Assembly: GCA_023419535.1 (NCBI GenBank)
Contig: JAEZXX010000109.1
Span: forward strand, 1-11,433
Source: Pseudomonadota bacterium
GTDB lineage: Bacteria > Pseudomonadota > Alphaproteobacteria > Rhizobiales > Rhizobiaceae
Direction of reading: 5' to 3'
Length of the DNA stretch: 11,433 bases
Shown here: positions 1 to 6,479 of the stretch, piece by piece
How the letters are laid out: every line of letters starts with the position of its first letter
Numbering within the stretch: the first letter of the stretch is position 1
Translations under genes and position numbers: made by a program
The notes under the pieces: generated by a model
Databases searched by the model: none
The model's input: the letters and a program-made list of their open reading frames with translations, nothing else
What the model was told of the DNA's origin: nothing

Positions 1-2
1 CC

Positions 3-152
3 GCGAAGGCCCCGCGCGGCGGCAAGCCGGGCGAGCGCCGCGGCAAGCCGCAGGGCGAGGGCAACCGCGCTCCGGTCCGTGCCGATTCGGCCCGCCCGAA
101 TGCGCCCCGCACCCGCAACCGGAGCCCGCGCCGGGCTGGATCGGACGCCTGA
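3..152 (+). CDS. C-terminal tail of an unidentified basic protein, possibly a DEAD-box RNA helicase (partial)
   Basis: Only the last 49 codons are present, ending in TGA at 150-152. The reading frame is open from the window edge and encodes a tail dominated by Arg, Gly, Lys and Pro, with motifs such as RGGKPGERRGKPQGEG, and no folded domain. Such low-complexity RG/K-rich tails are common at the end of alphaproteobacterial RhlE-type DEAD-box RNA helicases, where they help bind RNA, but they also occur in other nucleic-acid-binding proteins. The strong terminator 33 bases downstream (186-210) supports a real gene end on this strand. The frame is chosen because it ends just before the terminator; the other two frames run through it. 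The helicase identity is a guess, since no catalytic motif lies inside the window. Confidence 0.5.
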   Translation, partial: AKAPRGGKPGERRGKPQGEGNRAPVRADSARPNAPRTRNRSPRRAGSDA

Positions 153-185
153 CCGGCCGGCAGCGGCGAACCGGACCGACGACAA

Positions 186-210
186 GGGGGCGCCTTCGGG
201 CGCCCCCTTT
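186..210 (+). terminator. Intrinsic terminator with UUCG tetraloop
   Basis: A perfect 9-bp stem (186-194, gggggcgcc, paired with 199-207, ggcgccccc) closes a TTCG loop at 195-198 and is followed by TTT then ctcgtt. The c(UUCG)g loop is an exceptionally stable tetraloop. The T tract is short, as is usual in GC-rich genomes. It lies 33 bases after the stop of the upstream gene and before the next start, so it should end transcription of the upstream gene. Confidence 0.85.
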
Positions 211-271
211 CTCGTTGCAACCGAGCCTGCGAACGGCCATATGCGCCCGGCACCTTTCGAGGAGACGAGCC

Positions 272-583
272 TTGGCCGAGACCGTGACGATCGACATTCC
301 GCATAAGCTGACGCGTGCCGAGGCGCGCGAGCGGATCGCCAAGGGCTTCGACCGCATCCGCTCGGACGCGACCGGCGGCATGGTGAAGTTCGAGGACGTC
401 TGGACGGGCGACCGGCTCGACTTCCGGGCCAAGGTGATGATGCAGTCCGTCACCGGCCGGCTCGACGTTCTCGAGGACCACGTCCATGTCGAGATCGATC
501 TTCCGGCGTTCCTGGCGACCCTCGCCGAGAAGCTGACCGGCAAGATCCGCAAGGAGGGCCAGATCCTCCTCGAGAAGAAGTAG
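272..583 (+). CDS. Polyhydroxyalkanoic acid system family protein
   Basis: A 103-residue soluble protein matching my memory of the polyhydroxyalkanoic acid system (PHA_gran_rgn) family: an N-terminal strand beginning AETVTIDIPHKLTRAEARERI, a central VKFEDVWTGDRLDF segment, and a C-terminal helix LPAFLATLAEKLTGKIRKEG. Family members are about 90-110 residues and are found in bacteria that make polyhydroxyalkanoate granules; their biochemical role is not settled. I chose the TTG at 272 because GAGGAGA (259-265) lies about 6 bases before it and the family's conserved N terminus begins directly after. An earlier TTG at 215 in the same frame abuts the terminator and lacks a ribosome site. A weak promoter-like pair (TTGCAA at 215-220, 17-base spacer, CATATG at 238-243) could drive it. 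It converges with the next gene, with 5 bases between the stops. Confidence 0.85.
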   Translation: MAETVTIDIPHKLTRAEARERIAKGFDRIRSDATGGMVKFEDVWTGDRLDFRAKVMMQSVTGRLDVLEDHVHVEIDLPAFLATLAEKLTGKIRKEGQILLEKK

Positions 584-588
584 GCGGA

Positions 589-1128
589 CTACCGCTCCAC
601 CGCCTCCAGCGTGGCGTTCTCGAAGCGCAGAGCGCCCGCGTCGAGCGACAGCATCCGTCCGAGGCCCGGCAGCACCGAACCTACCTTGGCGCGGAAGAGT
701 TCGCGCGGGCTTGCCAGGAACGCCTCTTCCCCGAAGATCATGACGATCTCGTAGTCCGACGGGACGAGCGGGGGATGGCGGACCAGAACCGGCACGGCGA
801 TCGCCCCGTCCGCGGGATCGGCGGCTGCGGCTCCCCCGCCGATGGCGCCTGTCTGGATAGGGTCGACCGGCCGGGTCTCCAGGGCCGCGATGGCGCGGCG
901 CGCGTAATAGTCCGGATCGTTCGAGAAGACGCGATAGGTCGCGGTGAAGAAGCCGGTCGAGCCGAGCGCCAGGGCCACGACGAGGGCCGACAGGGCCCAG
1001 TCCATCCTCGTCCAGCGCGAACCGTCCGGGAGCCAGGCGAGGCGCGCGTCGAGCCGGCGCCAGGCTTCGCGGCACAGGTCGGCGAAGGTGGCGCTGGAGA
1101 GCGCGGCGGAAGGAGGCGGCTGCGGCAT
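589..1128 (-). CDS. Single-pass membrane protein of unknown function
   Basis: I do not recognise the family. The predicted product is 179 residues: a short Pro-rich, then amphipathic cytoplasmic region (1-42); one hydrophobic membrane segment at about 44-66 (WALSALVVALALGSTGFF core); a spacer rich in Gly, Ala and Asp (about 90-112); and a C-terminal region with predicted strands and helices, including GEEAFLASPRELFRAKVG at about 133-150. Positive charges before the segment suggest the C terminus is periplasmic. I chose the ATG at 1126-1128, although no clear ribosome site precedes it; a GTG at 1201-1203 would add 25 residues of unconvincing sequence. No neighbour shares its strand as an operon partner: it converges with the polyhydroxyalkanoate-system gene. 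Codon use is typical of the window, which supports coding. Confidence 0.65.
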   Translation of the reverse strand: MPQPPPSAALSSATFADLCREAWRRLDARLAWLPDGSRWTRMDWALSALVVALALGSTGFFTATYRVFSNDPDYYARRAIAALETRPVDPIQTGAIGGGAAAADPADGAIAVPVLVRHPPLVPSDYEIVMIFGEEAFLASPRELFRAKVGSVLPGLGRMLSLDAGALRFENATLEAVER

Positions 1129-1362
1129 GATCGGGTCGGGGCTGGAGGACCGTTGGGTCGGAACCCTGTCAGCGTGACCGCCATTCGTTAAGCACGCGGT
1201 CACCGCGTGCCCCGGCGCACCGGCAAACCGCGAGACATGGTTTGCAAATGCTTGCCGCGCGGCCGCGCGTTAAGGATTCCGCAAGAATTGCGCCCCTCGC
1301 GCCTCGGCCGACATGCGGCTGGTCGCGTTGCCGGCTAGAACGGAAGTTCGATGGAGGTCGCG

Positions 1363-1689
1363 ATGGCGCGAGAGGATGCGGATCGGCGCGGAGCGGTGCG
1401 GGCGCGCACGCGGCTGCGGCCGGGCAAGATGCTCGGGGCGGACGGGACGTTCATCGCCGACTGCCTGATCCTCGACCGCTCGGCGCAGGGCGCCCGGATC
1501 CGCGTCCTCGGGCCCGACCCGGTTCCCGAGACCTTCCGGCTGGTCGACGAGGCGGGGCGCGAGAGCTTCCCGTCCCGCACCGTGTGGACCCGCGCGGGCG
1601 AGGCTGGGCTCGTTCTGGAGGCGGGCGGCGAGACGATGGACCGGCGCGCGTTCCTCGCGGCGGCCGGCCCCTATTACGCGGTGCGCTGA
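1363..1689 (+). CDS. Small PilZ-domain protein, probable cyclic di-GMP receptor
   Basis: A 108-residue single-domain protein carrying both halves of the PilZ cyclic di-GMP binding signature: RxxxR near the N terminus (R9-G-A-V-R13) and DxSxxG (D38-R-S-A-Q-G43) about 25 residues later, followed by an ARIRV strand typical of the PilZ barrel. In known PilZ proteins the arginines and the D/NxSxxG loop clamp the cyclic dinucleotide. There is no attached output domain, so it would act by binding a partner. The ATG at 1363 is preferred because GGAGG (1353-1357) sits 5 bases upstream; the in-frame ATG at 1351 would add four residues with a weaker ribosome site. It converges on the flagellar operon, its stop lying 19 bases from the DUF1217 stop. 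A role in swimming or flagellar function is inferred only from this position. Confidence 0.75.
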   Translation: MAREDADRRGAVRARTRLRPGKMLGADGTFIADCLILDRSAQGARIRVLGPDPVPETFRLVDEAGRESFPSRTVWTRAGEAGLVLEAGGETMDRRAFLAAAGPYYAVR

Positions 1690-1708
1690 CGAGGGTCTCG
1701 CCGGCGCG

Positions 1709-3874
1709 TCAGAAGAGACCCGCGATGCCGCTCTGGTTCCCGCCGCCGCCGAAGAGCAGGAGGATCGGATCGGACGCTCCCCCGGCGCCGTTGTTCATGT
1801 CGTACATCGTGGCGAAGCGGGCGATGAAACGGTCGAGCGCCCTCGGATCCTTGAAGTCGGCGAAGTCCAGGCGGCTCTCCAGAATCTTCGCCTGCCGGTC
1901 GATGTCGAGCTGCGACATCTGCTGCGGTAGTCCGAGCGCGGTGCGCACGACTTCGAACAGCGCCTTATCGGCGAGGATCGAGAAGGCGCTCGTGATCTCG
2001 GGCGACTTGCGCAGGAAGTAGAGCGACAGGCGCGTGCCTTCGCCCGCGCCGCCCGCCTGCTCCTCCAGCATCTGCAGGAGGTAGAGGTTCTGGGTGGTGA
2101 AGAGGCTGCCCGCGTCCTGCGCGCCGCTGCTGCCCGCCCCGATGCGCCCGTCCGGCTCGAAGCGGAAGCTGGACGCGAATTCGGCCAGGCGCGGATCGCC
2201 CGAGGATCGCGCGAAGCTCTTCGGGTCGGTCAGGTCGCTCGTCAGGATGCGCCGCAGATCGACCCCCGAGAGGCTGTCCGGATCGAGCCCGTGCGCCTTC
2301 AGCGCGTAGTCGAGGACGGTCCGGTTGGACAGGAGGTCGTCGAGCGAGCGGATGGAGCCGACCGCGGCGAGATAGGCGACGGTCTCGCGCCGGATCTGCG
2401 CCTTGGTCTCCTCGCTCTGGTCGGGGCCGAAGCTCTGGGAATAGCGCGTGGCGATGTCCTGCGAGGCGCGCACGGTCTGCGCCATGCGCTCGGGCGCGGC
2501 CTTGCCGTCCGGCCCGAAATTGAAGGCCGCCGCCAGCTTCTCGTAGCGCTCGTCCTTGAGCGAGCGCACGAAGGAGTTCGGATCGGACGGATCGCTCGTC
2601 AGCACCTGCCGGATTTTCGACAGGCTCTCCGTCGCGGGATCGATGTCGAAGGCCTTCAGCACGTAGTCGAGCGTCGGTCGGCCGCCGAGGAGATCGCGGG
2701 CGAGGAGGTCGCCGACCGAATCCATGCCCGCGAGGGCGACGCGGAAGGAATTGGTCTGGAGGGCGATCTCGCCGGCATCGAGCGTCGGATAGGCCTGATG
2801 GAAGCGCTCCACAAGGCTGGCGATGCGCGCCGCGTCGGTCGCCGGGCCTGCGCTCGCGCCGTTTTCGAAGTCGAAGGCGGACCGGACGGCCGACAGTCGC
2901 TCGCGCTGGGCGAGCGTCTCGGCATCCGTGCCGGCCAGCCTGGAGAGCGGATTGTTCGGATCGCTCTCGGGCAGGGAGAGGAGGTTGACGAGGGCCGCCT
3001 TCGAGGCCTCGCCCTCGGGAAGGCCGGCGGTCAGGCGCAGCACGCGAAACAGGGTCGGATCGTCGACGAGGTCCTCGACGCTTCGGGCCGTGAGGGCCGC
3101 GGTCTCGAAATGGCGCGCCTCGAAGGCGGCGGCCTGGGGGCTCGCGGACTGTCCGGCGGCAGCGAAGAAGCGGGTGACGAACTCGGCCGTCTGCGACGCG
3201 GTCTGTGCGCTGCGACCGGGCTTCACGGACCCGTCCGGCGAGAAGTCGAAGGCGCGGGAGAGATAGTCCATGCCCGGCGACAGGGACTGCCCGCCCGTGT
3301 CCGCACCCGTCAGGAGGGCCCGCATGAAGGATCTCGACGTGATCGCGGGATCGAGCCCCGCGATCTTGGTCACCATCGCGAAGAGTTCGGGATCGGCGAG
3401 GAGCTCGTCGACCGACCCGATCCGCGCGATCCCCGTCTGGAAGGCTTCGGCCTTCTGGGCGGCGATCGCGCCGCCGCGCACGAGATGATCGGAATAGGCT
3501 TCGACGAGGCGGTCGGTCTGGGCCTGGCTCTGGATGCCGGTCGCGACCGAGGCCTTAAAGTCGAAGGCCGCCGCGAAGGTGCGGTAGCGCGGGTCCGACA
3601 GGCGGTTGGCGAAGCTTTGGGGGTCGGCGAGGTCGCTTTCGAGGATCTTTCTCACGAAGCCCGGCGAGGCGATCTGCTCCGACAGGCCATGCGCCTTGAG
3701 CGCGTAGGCGTAGAGGCGCTGGTCGCCCATCAGATCGTCGACGGTTCGCACCGTCCCGATCGTCTCGCGGTAGTAGGCCGCGTCCCGGCCGACGCTTCCC
3801 TGAGCCTCCACGCGCGCCAGCGTCCTTGCCATGTCGCCGGCGTAGAGACGGTAGTTCATCAGCGTGGAGAGCAT
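1709..3874 (-). CDS. DUF1217-family flagellar protein with five tandem repeat modules
   Basis: This 721-residue protein is the last gene of the flagellar operon. It is built from repeats of one helical module of roughly 70-90 residues, each with a [SVT]VDDL[LM]..., then LF/Y..VLKA.GLDP, then ILTSDL.DP.SF, then a closing AFDF-type motif. Recognisable copies lie at about 38-106, 146-211, 255-336, 376-453 and 497-572, and a divergent C-terminal unit at about 590-700 has LGLPQQMSQLDID and ends in a Gly-rich tail. This layout is that of DUF1217, an alphaproteobacterial family encoded in flagellar clusters whose molecular role is unknown. There is no signal peptide or membrane segment; export through the flagellar gate is possible but not shown. 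The ATG at 3872-3874 lacks a strong ribosome site (GCGGAAAA upstream). The 83-base gap before it is the widest inside the operon. Confidence 0.85.
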   Translation of the reverse strand: MLSTLMNYRLYAGDMARTLARVEAQGSVGRDAAYYRETIGTVRTVDDLMGDQRLYAYALKAHGLSEQIASPGFVRKILESDLADPQSFANRLSDPRYRTFAAAFDFKASVATGIQSQAQTDRLVEAYSDHLVRGGAIAAQKAEAFQTGIARIGSVDELLADPELFAMVTKIAGLDPAITSRSFMRALLTGADTGGQSLSPGMDYLSRAFDFSPDGSVKPGRSAQTASQTAEFVTRFFAAAGQSASPQAAAFEARHFETAALTARSVEDLVDDPTLFRVLRLTAGLPEGEASKAALVNLLSLPESDPNNPLSRLAGTDAETLAQRERLSAVRSAFDFENGASAGPATDAARIASLVERFHQAYPTLDAGEIALQTNSFRVALAGMDSVGDLLARDLLGGRPTLDYVLKAFDIDPATESLSKIRQVLTSDPSDPNSFVRSLKDERYEKLAAAFNFGPDGKAAPERMAQTVRASQDIATRYSQSFGPDQSEETKAQIRRETVAYLAAVGSIRSLDDLLSNRTVLDYALKAHGLDPDSLSGVDLRRILTSDLTDPKSFARSSGDPRLAEFASSFRFEPDGRIGAGSSGAQDAGSLFTTQNLYLLQMLEEQAGGAGEGTRLSLYFLRKSPEITSAFSILADKALFEVVRTALGLPQQMSQLDIDRQAKILESRLDFADFKDPRALDRFIARFATMYDMNNGAGGASDPILLLFGGGGNQSGIAGLF

Positions 3875-3957
3875 GCGATCGTTTTCCGCGCGAAGGACCG
3901 GCGCCGGGGCGCCAGCGCATCGTCGACATGCTTAACAAGAAGGAATTACGGGAACCT

Positions 3958-4446
3958 TTATCCCGGCTGCGCCTGCAGCATCTGGCGCAGGCCCTCGCCG
4001 CCGAGTTCGTTCTTCGGCAGATAGTCGAACTGCTCGACCAGCACCTCGCGCACGACGTTGGAGCCGAAGCGGACGTTCACCGCGTCGCGGATCGAGGCCG
4101 TGAGCGCGGGAAGGTCGTAGCGCTCGGGCCGCTCGAAGTCGAAGCCGTTCACCGCGTAGATGCTGCGGAAGGCCTCGTCGAGGACGAAGGGGTCCGGCGG
4201 CACGGCCATGTTGGCCACCAGGCGCCCGTCGATCGTGTAGACGAAGCGGGCGAGGACGTAGCCCTTGATCTGGGAATCGGCGATGATGGGGACCGAGATG
4301 CCCTCGGTGCGCCGGTAGTCGAGTCCGGCGAAATAGGTCGGCTCGTCGCCCGAAACGGCCGCGTTCTCGCGCACCGAGGCGGTGACGTAGGAGGAGCCGA
4401 CCGCGACGGCGAGCACCCAGGCTCCGAGGCCGACGATCTTGATCAT
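3958..4446 (-). CDS. Membrane-anchored flagellar operon protein, possibly FliL-like
   Basis: The 162-residue product begins with one hydrophobic segment (residues 2-21, VGLGAWVLAVAVGSSY core) that could be a signal anchor, followed by a periplasmic domain. That domain has a strand-rich part (about 50-80, with YVLARFVYTIDG) and then a helix plus a final strand (about 113-145, IRDAVNVRFG ... VREVLVEQFDYLPKN). This order, a single anchor followed by alternating strands, an IRDAV-type helix and a terminal V..FDY strand, resembles FliL, the basal-body protein that rings the stator. Similarity is too weak by eye to assign the name. The ATG overlaps the stop of the FlgN-like gene (ATGA at 4443-4446), so the two are translationally coupled, which argues for a flagellar job. 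Alternative: a lineage-specific flagellar accessory protein. Confidence 0.7.
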   Translation of the reverse strand: MIKIVGLGAWVLAVAVGSSYVTASVRENAAVSGDEPTYFAGLDYRRTEGISVPIIADSQIKGYVLARFVYTIDGRLVANMAVPPDPFVLDEAFRSIYAVNGFDFERPERYDLPALTASIRDAVNVRFGSNVVREVLVEQFDYLPKNELGGEGLRQMLQAQPG

Positions 4447-4796
4447 CGCGGGGTGACGACCCCTTGCGCCGAGGCGGCGTAGGTGCCGTCCGAATCGGCT
4501 TCGGCCATGGAGCGGGCGATCATGCCGGCGATCTCGTCGGTGGCCTCCATGTGAAGGTGCAGGAGCTGGCGGTTGTCCTCCAGACGCTCGCGCAGGACGC
4601 CCATGCGTGCGCGCATCGTGTCCGACATCGTGCCGGGCTCGATGCCGCGGGCGATGCGGGTGAGCTCAAGGAGGCTCTGGTTCTTGCGGTTGCTCGTCTC
4701 CCCGAGATCGAGCCGGCGGCCCGCGCGCAGCGCGTTCGTCTCCCCGGCGAGGACGGCTTCGAGACGGTTGATGGCCTGGGTGAGAACCGCTTCCAA
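4443..4796 (-). CDS. FlgN-like flagellar export chaperone
   Basis: A 117-residue, nearly all-helical protein lacking signal or membrane segments. An N-terminal helix (AINRLEAVLAGETNALRAG, about 8-26), a NRKNQSLLELTRI helix (about 36-48) and a long C-terminal amphipathic helix (LRERLEDNRQLLHLHMEATDEIAGMI, split across about 68-93), ending in a disordered tail with DGTYAASA, are the pattern of FlgN-type chaperones, which hold hook-filament junction proteins before export. By-eye similarity is moderate. The gene has no ATG or GTG that fits: I take the TTG at 4794-4796, preceded by GGAG 10 bases upstream and placed right after the flgJ stop; longer in-frame versions would overlap flgJ by more than 100 bases and read as nonsense. 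Its TGA overlaps the ATG of the next gene. Confidence 0.65.
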   Translation of the reverse strand: MEAVLTQAINRLEAVLAGETNALRAGRRLDLGETSNRKNQSLLELTRIARGIEPGTMSDTMRARMGVLRERLEDNRQLLHLHMEATDEIAGMIARSMAEADSDGTYAASAQGVVTPR

Positions 4797-4848
4797 GGTG
4801 GTGGTACTCCGAAGGAACAGGACTGGATGTCGGTGAAACCCGGGCGCG

Positions 4849-5301
4849 CTACCGCCCCGGCAGGGTCCGGGCTGTCTGGGCGAGCGCGCGGTCGGCCTGC
4901 GCCCGAAGCTCGACCGTCCCGGCCGGACCGGGTCCCTTCGCTCCGTCGCGCAGGAGGTCGGCGATGCCGATGCCGCCACCGGCGGCCAGCTCCTCGCCGA
5001 GACGCTCGGCCATCATGGAGCGCCAGATGCCGCCCGCCGTGCCCGAGCCGAAGAAGCTCGTGCCGTCCTTGGGCAGCATCGCCTCGACGAAGGTGCGCAG
5101 GACGAAGCCCTCGAACTGCTGCAGATCGTCCGCCGCGCCGCTCTGGTGGCCCTTGGCTTCGACCGGCCGCATCGAGGCGGAGGCGGTGTCGAGCGCGCGT
5201 TGGAAATCGGTGCCGGCATCCGGTCTGCCGGCGGGCTTCGGCCGGTCGGCGGAGGGCGCCTCGAGGGAGCGCTGGAGCGTCGTCAGGGCTTCGATCGTCA
5301 T
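4849..5301 (-). CDS. flgJ: Rod-binding protein, FlgJ N-terminal domain only
   Basis: This 150-residue protein carries the rod-binding domain of FlgJ (the rod-binding PF10135 type) at about residues 58-118: FEGFVLRTFVEAMLPKDG, then FFGSGTAGGIWRSMMAERLGEE, then GGGIGIADLL. That domain caps and helps assemble the flagellar rod in the periplasm. The muramidase half found in enterobacterial FlgJ is absent, as is normal in alphaproteobacteria, where a separate lytic enzyme opens the cell wall. The first 55 residues and the last 30 are low-complexity and probably disordered. It lies 24 bases after the FliJ-like gene and 52 bases before the FlgN-like start. The ATG at 5299-5301 has no strong ribosome site, so it may depend on readthrough of the operon. 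Confidence 0.85.
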   Translation of the reverse strand: MTIEALTTLQRSLEAPSADRPKPAGRPDAGTDFQRALDTASASMRPVEAKGHQSGAADDLQQFEGFVLRTFVEAMLPKDGTSFFGSGTAGGIWRSMMAERLGEELAAGGGIGIADLLRDGAKGPGPAGTVELRAQADRALAQTARTLPGR

Positions 5302-5325
5302 GCGACGAGATGTACGGCCGGCCGC

Positions 5326-5727
5326 TTATTCGAGGCTTGCGCGGCGCGAGGCGAGATGGGCGTCGAGGAGGTCTGCGAGGCTGCGGCTCTCGGCTTCGGC
5401 GTTTTCGACCGAGCGGGCCTGCGTCCCCAGCCGCTCCAGCCGCTTCTCGACCGCGGCCGCCTCGCGGGCGGCTTTTCGCGTCTCCTCGGCCTGGCGGAGG
5501 ACGTCGGCGCGCTCCGCCTCCTTGCGGCGCAGGCGCTGGGCCTTGGCCTCCAGGAAGAGGCCCGCGAGCGGCGAATGGGCGCCGAGGCTGTGGAGGATTT
5601 CCTCGGCCTCGGCCTTCAATTCCCCCGCCCGGCGTTCCAGGGCGGCGAGGCGCCATTCCTCCATCTCGCGCCGCCGGCCCTGCAGGGCGCGCAGCCGCTC
5701 CAGCCGGTCGGCCCGCGAGGCGCTCAT
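5326..5727 (-). CDS. FliJ-like coiled-coil protein of the flagellar export apparatus
   Basis: The 133-residue product is almost entirely charged alpha helix, very rich in Arg, Glu, Ala and Leu, with heptad-like spacing, forming two antiparallel helices: about 5-47 (RLERLRALQGRRREMEEW region) and about 60-128, joined by a short non-helical turn (LGAHSPLAG, about 48-56). This two-helix coiled coil is the shape of FliJ, the stalk that links the export ATPase FliI to FlhA. Coiled coils match each other easily, so identity rests on shape, length (FliJ is about 110-150 residues) and position next to fliR and flhA. Its ATG overlaps the fliR stop as ATGA (5724-5727), giving translational coupling. 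Alternatives are another coiled-coil flagellar accessory such as a FliH or FlgN relative. Confidence 0.6.
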   Translation of the reverse strand: MSASRADRLERLRALQGRRREMEEWRLAALERRAGELKAEAEEILHSLGAHSPLAGLFLEAKAQRLRRKEAERADVLRQAEETRKAAREAAAVEKRLERLGTQARSVENAEAESRSLADLLDAHLASRRASLE

Positions 5728-6479
5728 CCGTTCAGCACCCAGGCCCGGAAGGCGGCGACGAACTCGGTCAGGAACTCGCCGATGGAAAGCCCGAGCAGGA
5801 TCAGTCCGCCGGCCAGTACGAAGGGCAGCGAGATGAAGTAGATGGGGACCTGGGGCGTCAGCTTGTTGGCGATGCCGACCGCGAGATTGACGACGACCGC
5901 GTAGACCACGAAGGGGCTGGCGATGCGCAGCGCCAGCCGGAAGGTCTCGTCGAGATTGTCGGTGAGGGCGACCAGTCCGGCGCGCGGCGAGAAGCCGAGC
6001 GCGACCGGCAGCGTCATGTAGGAGGCGATGATCGCCGAGACGACCTCGGCGTGGAGGTTGAGCGAGAAGATCATCACGGTGGCGGTCAACGTGATCAGCG
6101 AGACCACGGCCGGCACCGGCTCGGCCTCGTCCATGGGCGCGCCGAAGCCCTGGCCCATGCCGACGGCGAAGGCCATGAAGTTCGCCATGAACTGCAGCGC
6201 CAGGATGAAGACGCGGCCGAGAAGCCCGATCATCGCGCCGTTGAGGATCTCTCCCATGATCAGCGACAGCCGCGCGGCGTCGTCCGCCTCGCGCACGACG
6301 GGCAGGAGGTTCGGCAGCAGCATCGGCGAGATCGCCAGCGACAGGGCGATGGCGATGAAGAGGCGGATCTGCGCCGGGATGTTGGAGCTCGCGTAGCCCG
6401 GCAGGAGCATCAGACAGGAGCCCACCCGGCAGAAGACCAGGAACAGCCCGAGAAGGACGCTCGAGGCTTCCGCGCTCAC
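5724..6479 (-). CDS. fliR: Flagellar export gate protein FliR
   Basis: FliR is an integral inner-membrane subunit of the FliP-FliQ-FliR core that forms the channel of the flagellar type III secretion system. The 251-residue product is close to the usual length of about 260 and has several hydrophobic segments, at about 7-27, 39-57, 73-107, 125-156, 183-204 and 214-237. Typical landmarks are the early GLFLVFCRVGSCLMLLPGY segment, GMGQGFGAPMD (about 107-117), and the late VGIANKLTPQVPIYFISLPF block (201-220), which matches the conserved R/K-x-x-PQ-x-x-x-Y/F-x-x-x-x-P pattern. The start is a GTG at 6477-6479 that overlaps the flhA TGA as GTGA, so translation is coupled to flhA. The same frame stays open far upstream inside flhA, but no start there makes sense. 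Confidence 0.95.
   Translation of the reverse strand: MSAEASSVLLGLFLVFCRVGSCLMLLPGYASSNIPAQIRLFIAIALSLAISPMLLPNLLPVVREADDAARLSLIMGEILNGAMIGLLGRVFILALQFMANFMAFAVGMGQGFGAPMDEAEPVPAVVSLITLTATVMIFSLNLHAEVVSAIIASYMTLPVALGFSPRAGLVALTDNLDETFRLALRIASPFVVYAVVVNLAVGIANKLTPQVPIYFISLPFVLAGGLILLGLSIGEFLTEFVAAFRAWVLNG

Noticed and set aside
2291..4024. Plus-strand open frame of 577 codons opposite DUF1217
   Set aside because: It is the mirror of a high-GC gene. Its product is Arg/Gly/Glu-rich with no domain, while the minus strand encodes a clear repeat protein.
4797..4979. Longer N-terminal extension of the FlgN-like gene
   Set aside because: It would overlap the well-supported flgJ gene by about 130 bases, and the added residues resemble a frame shadow.
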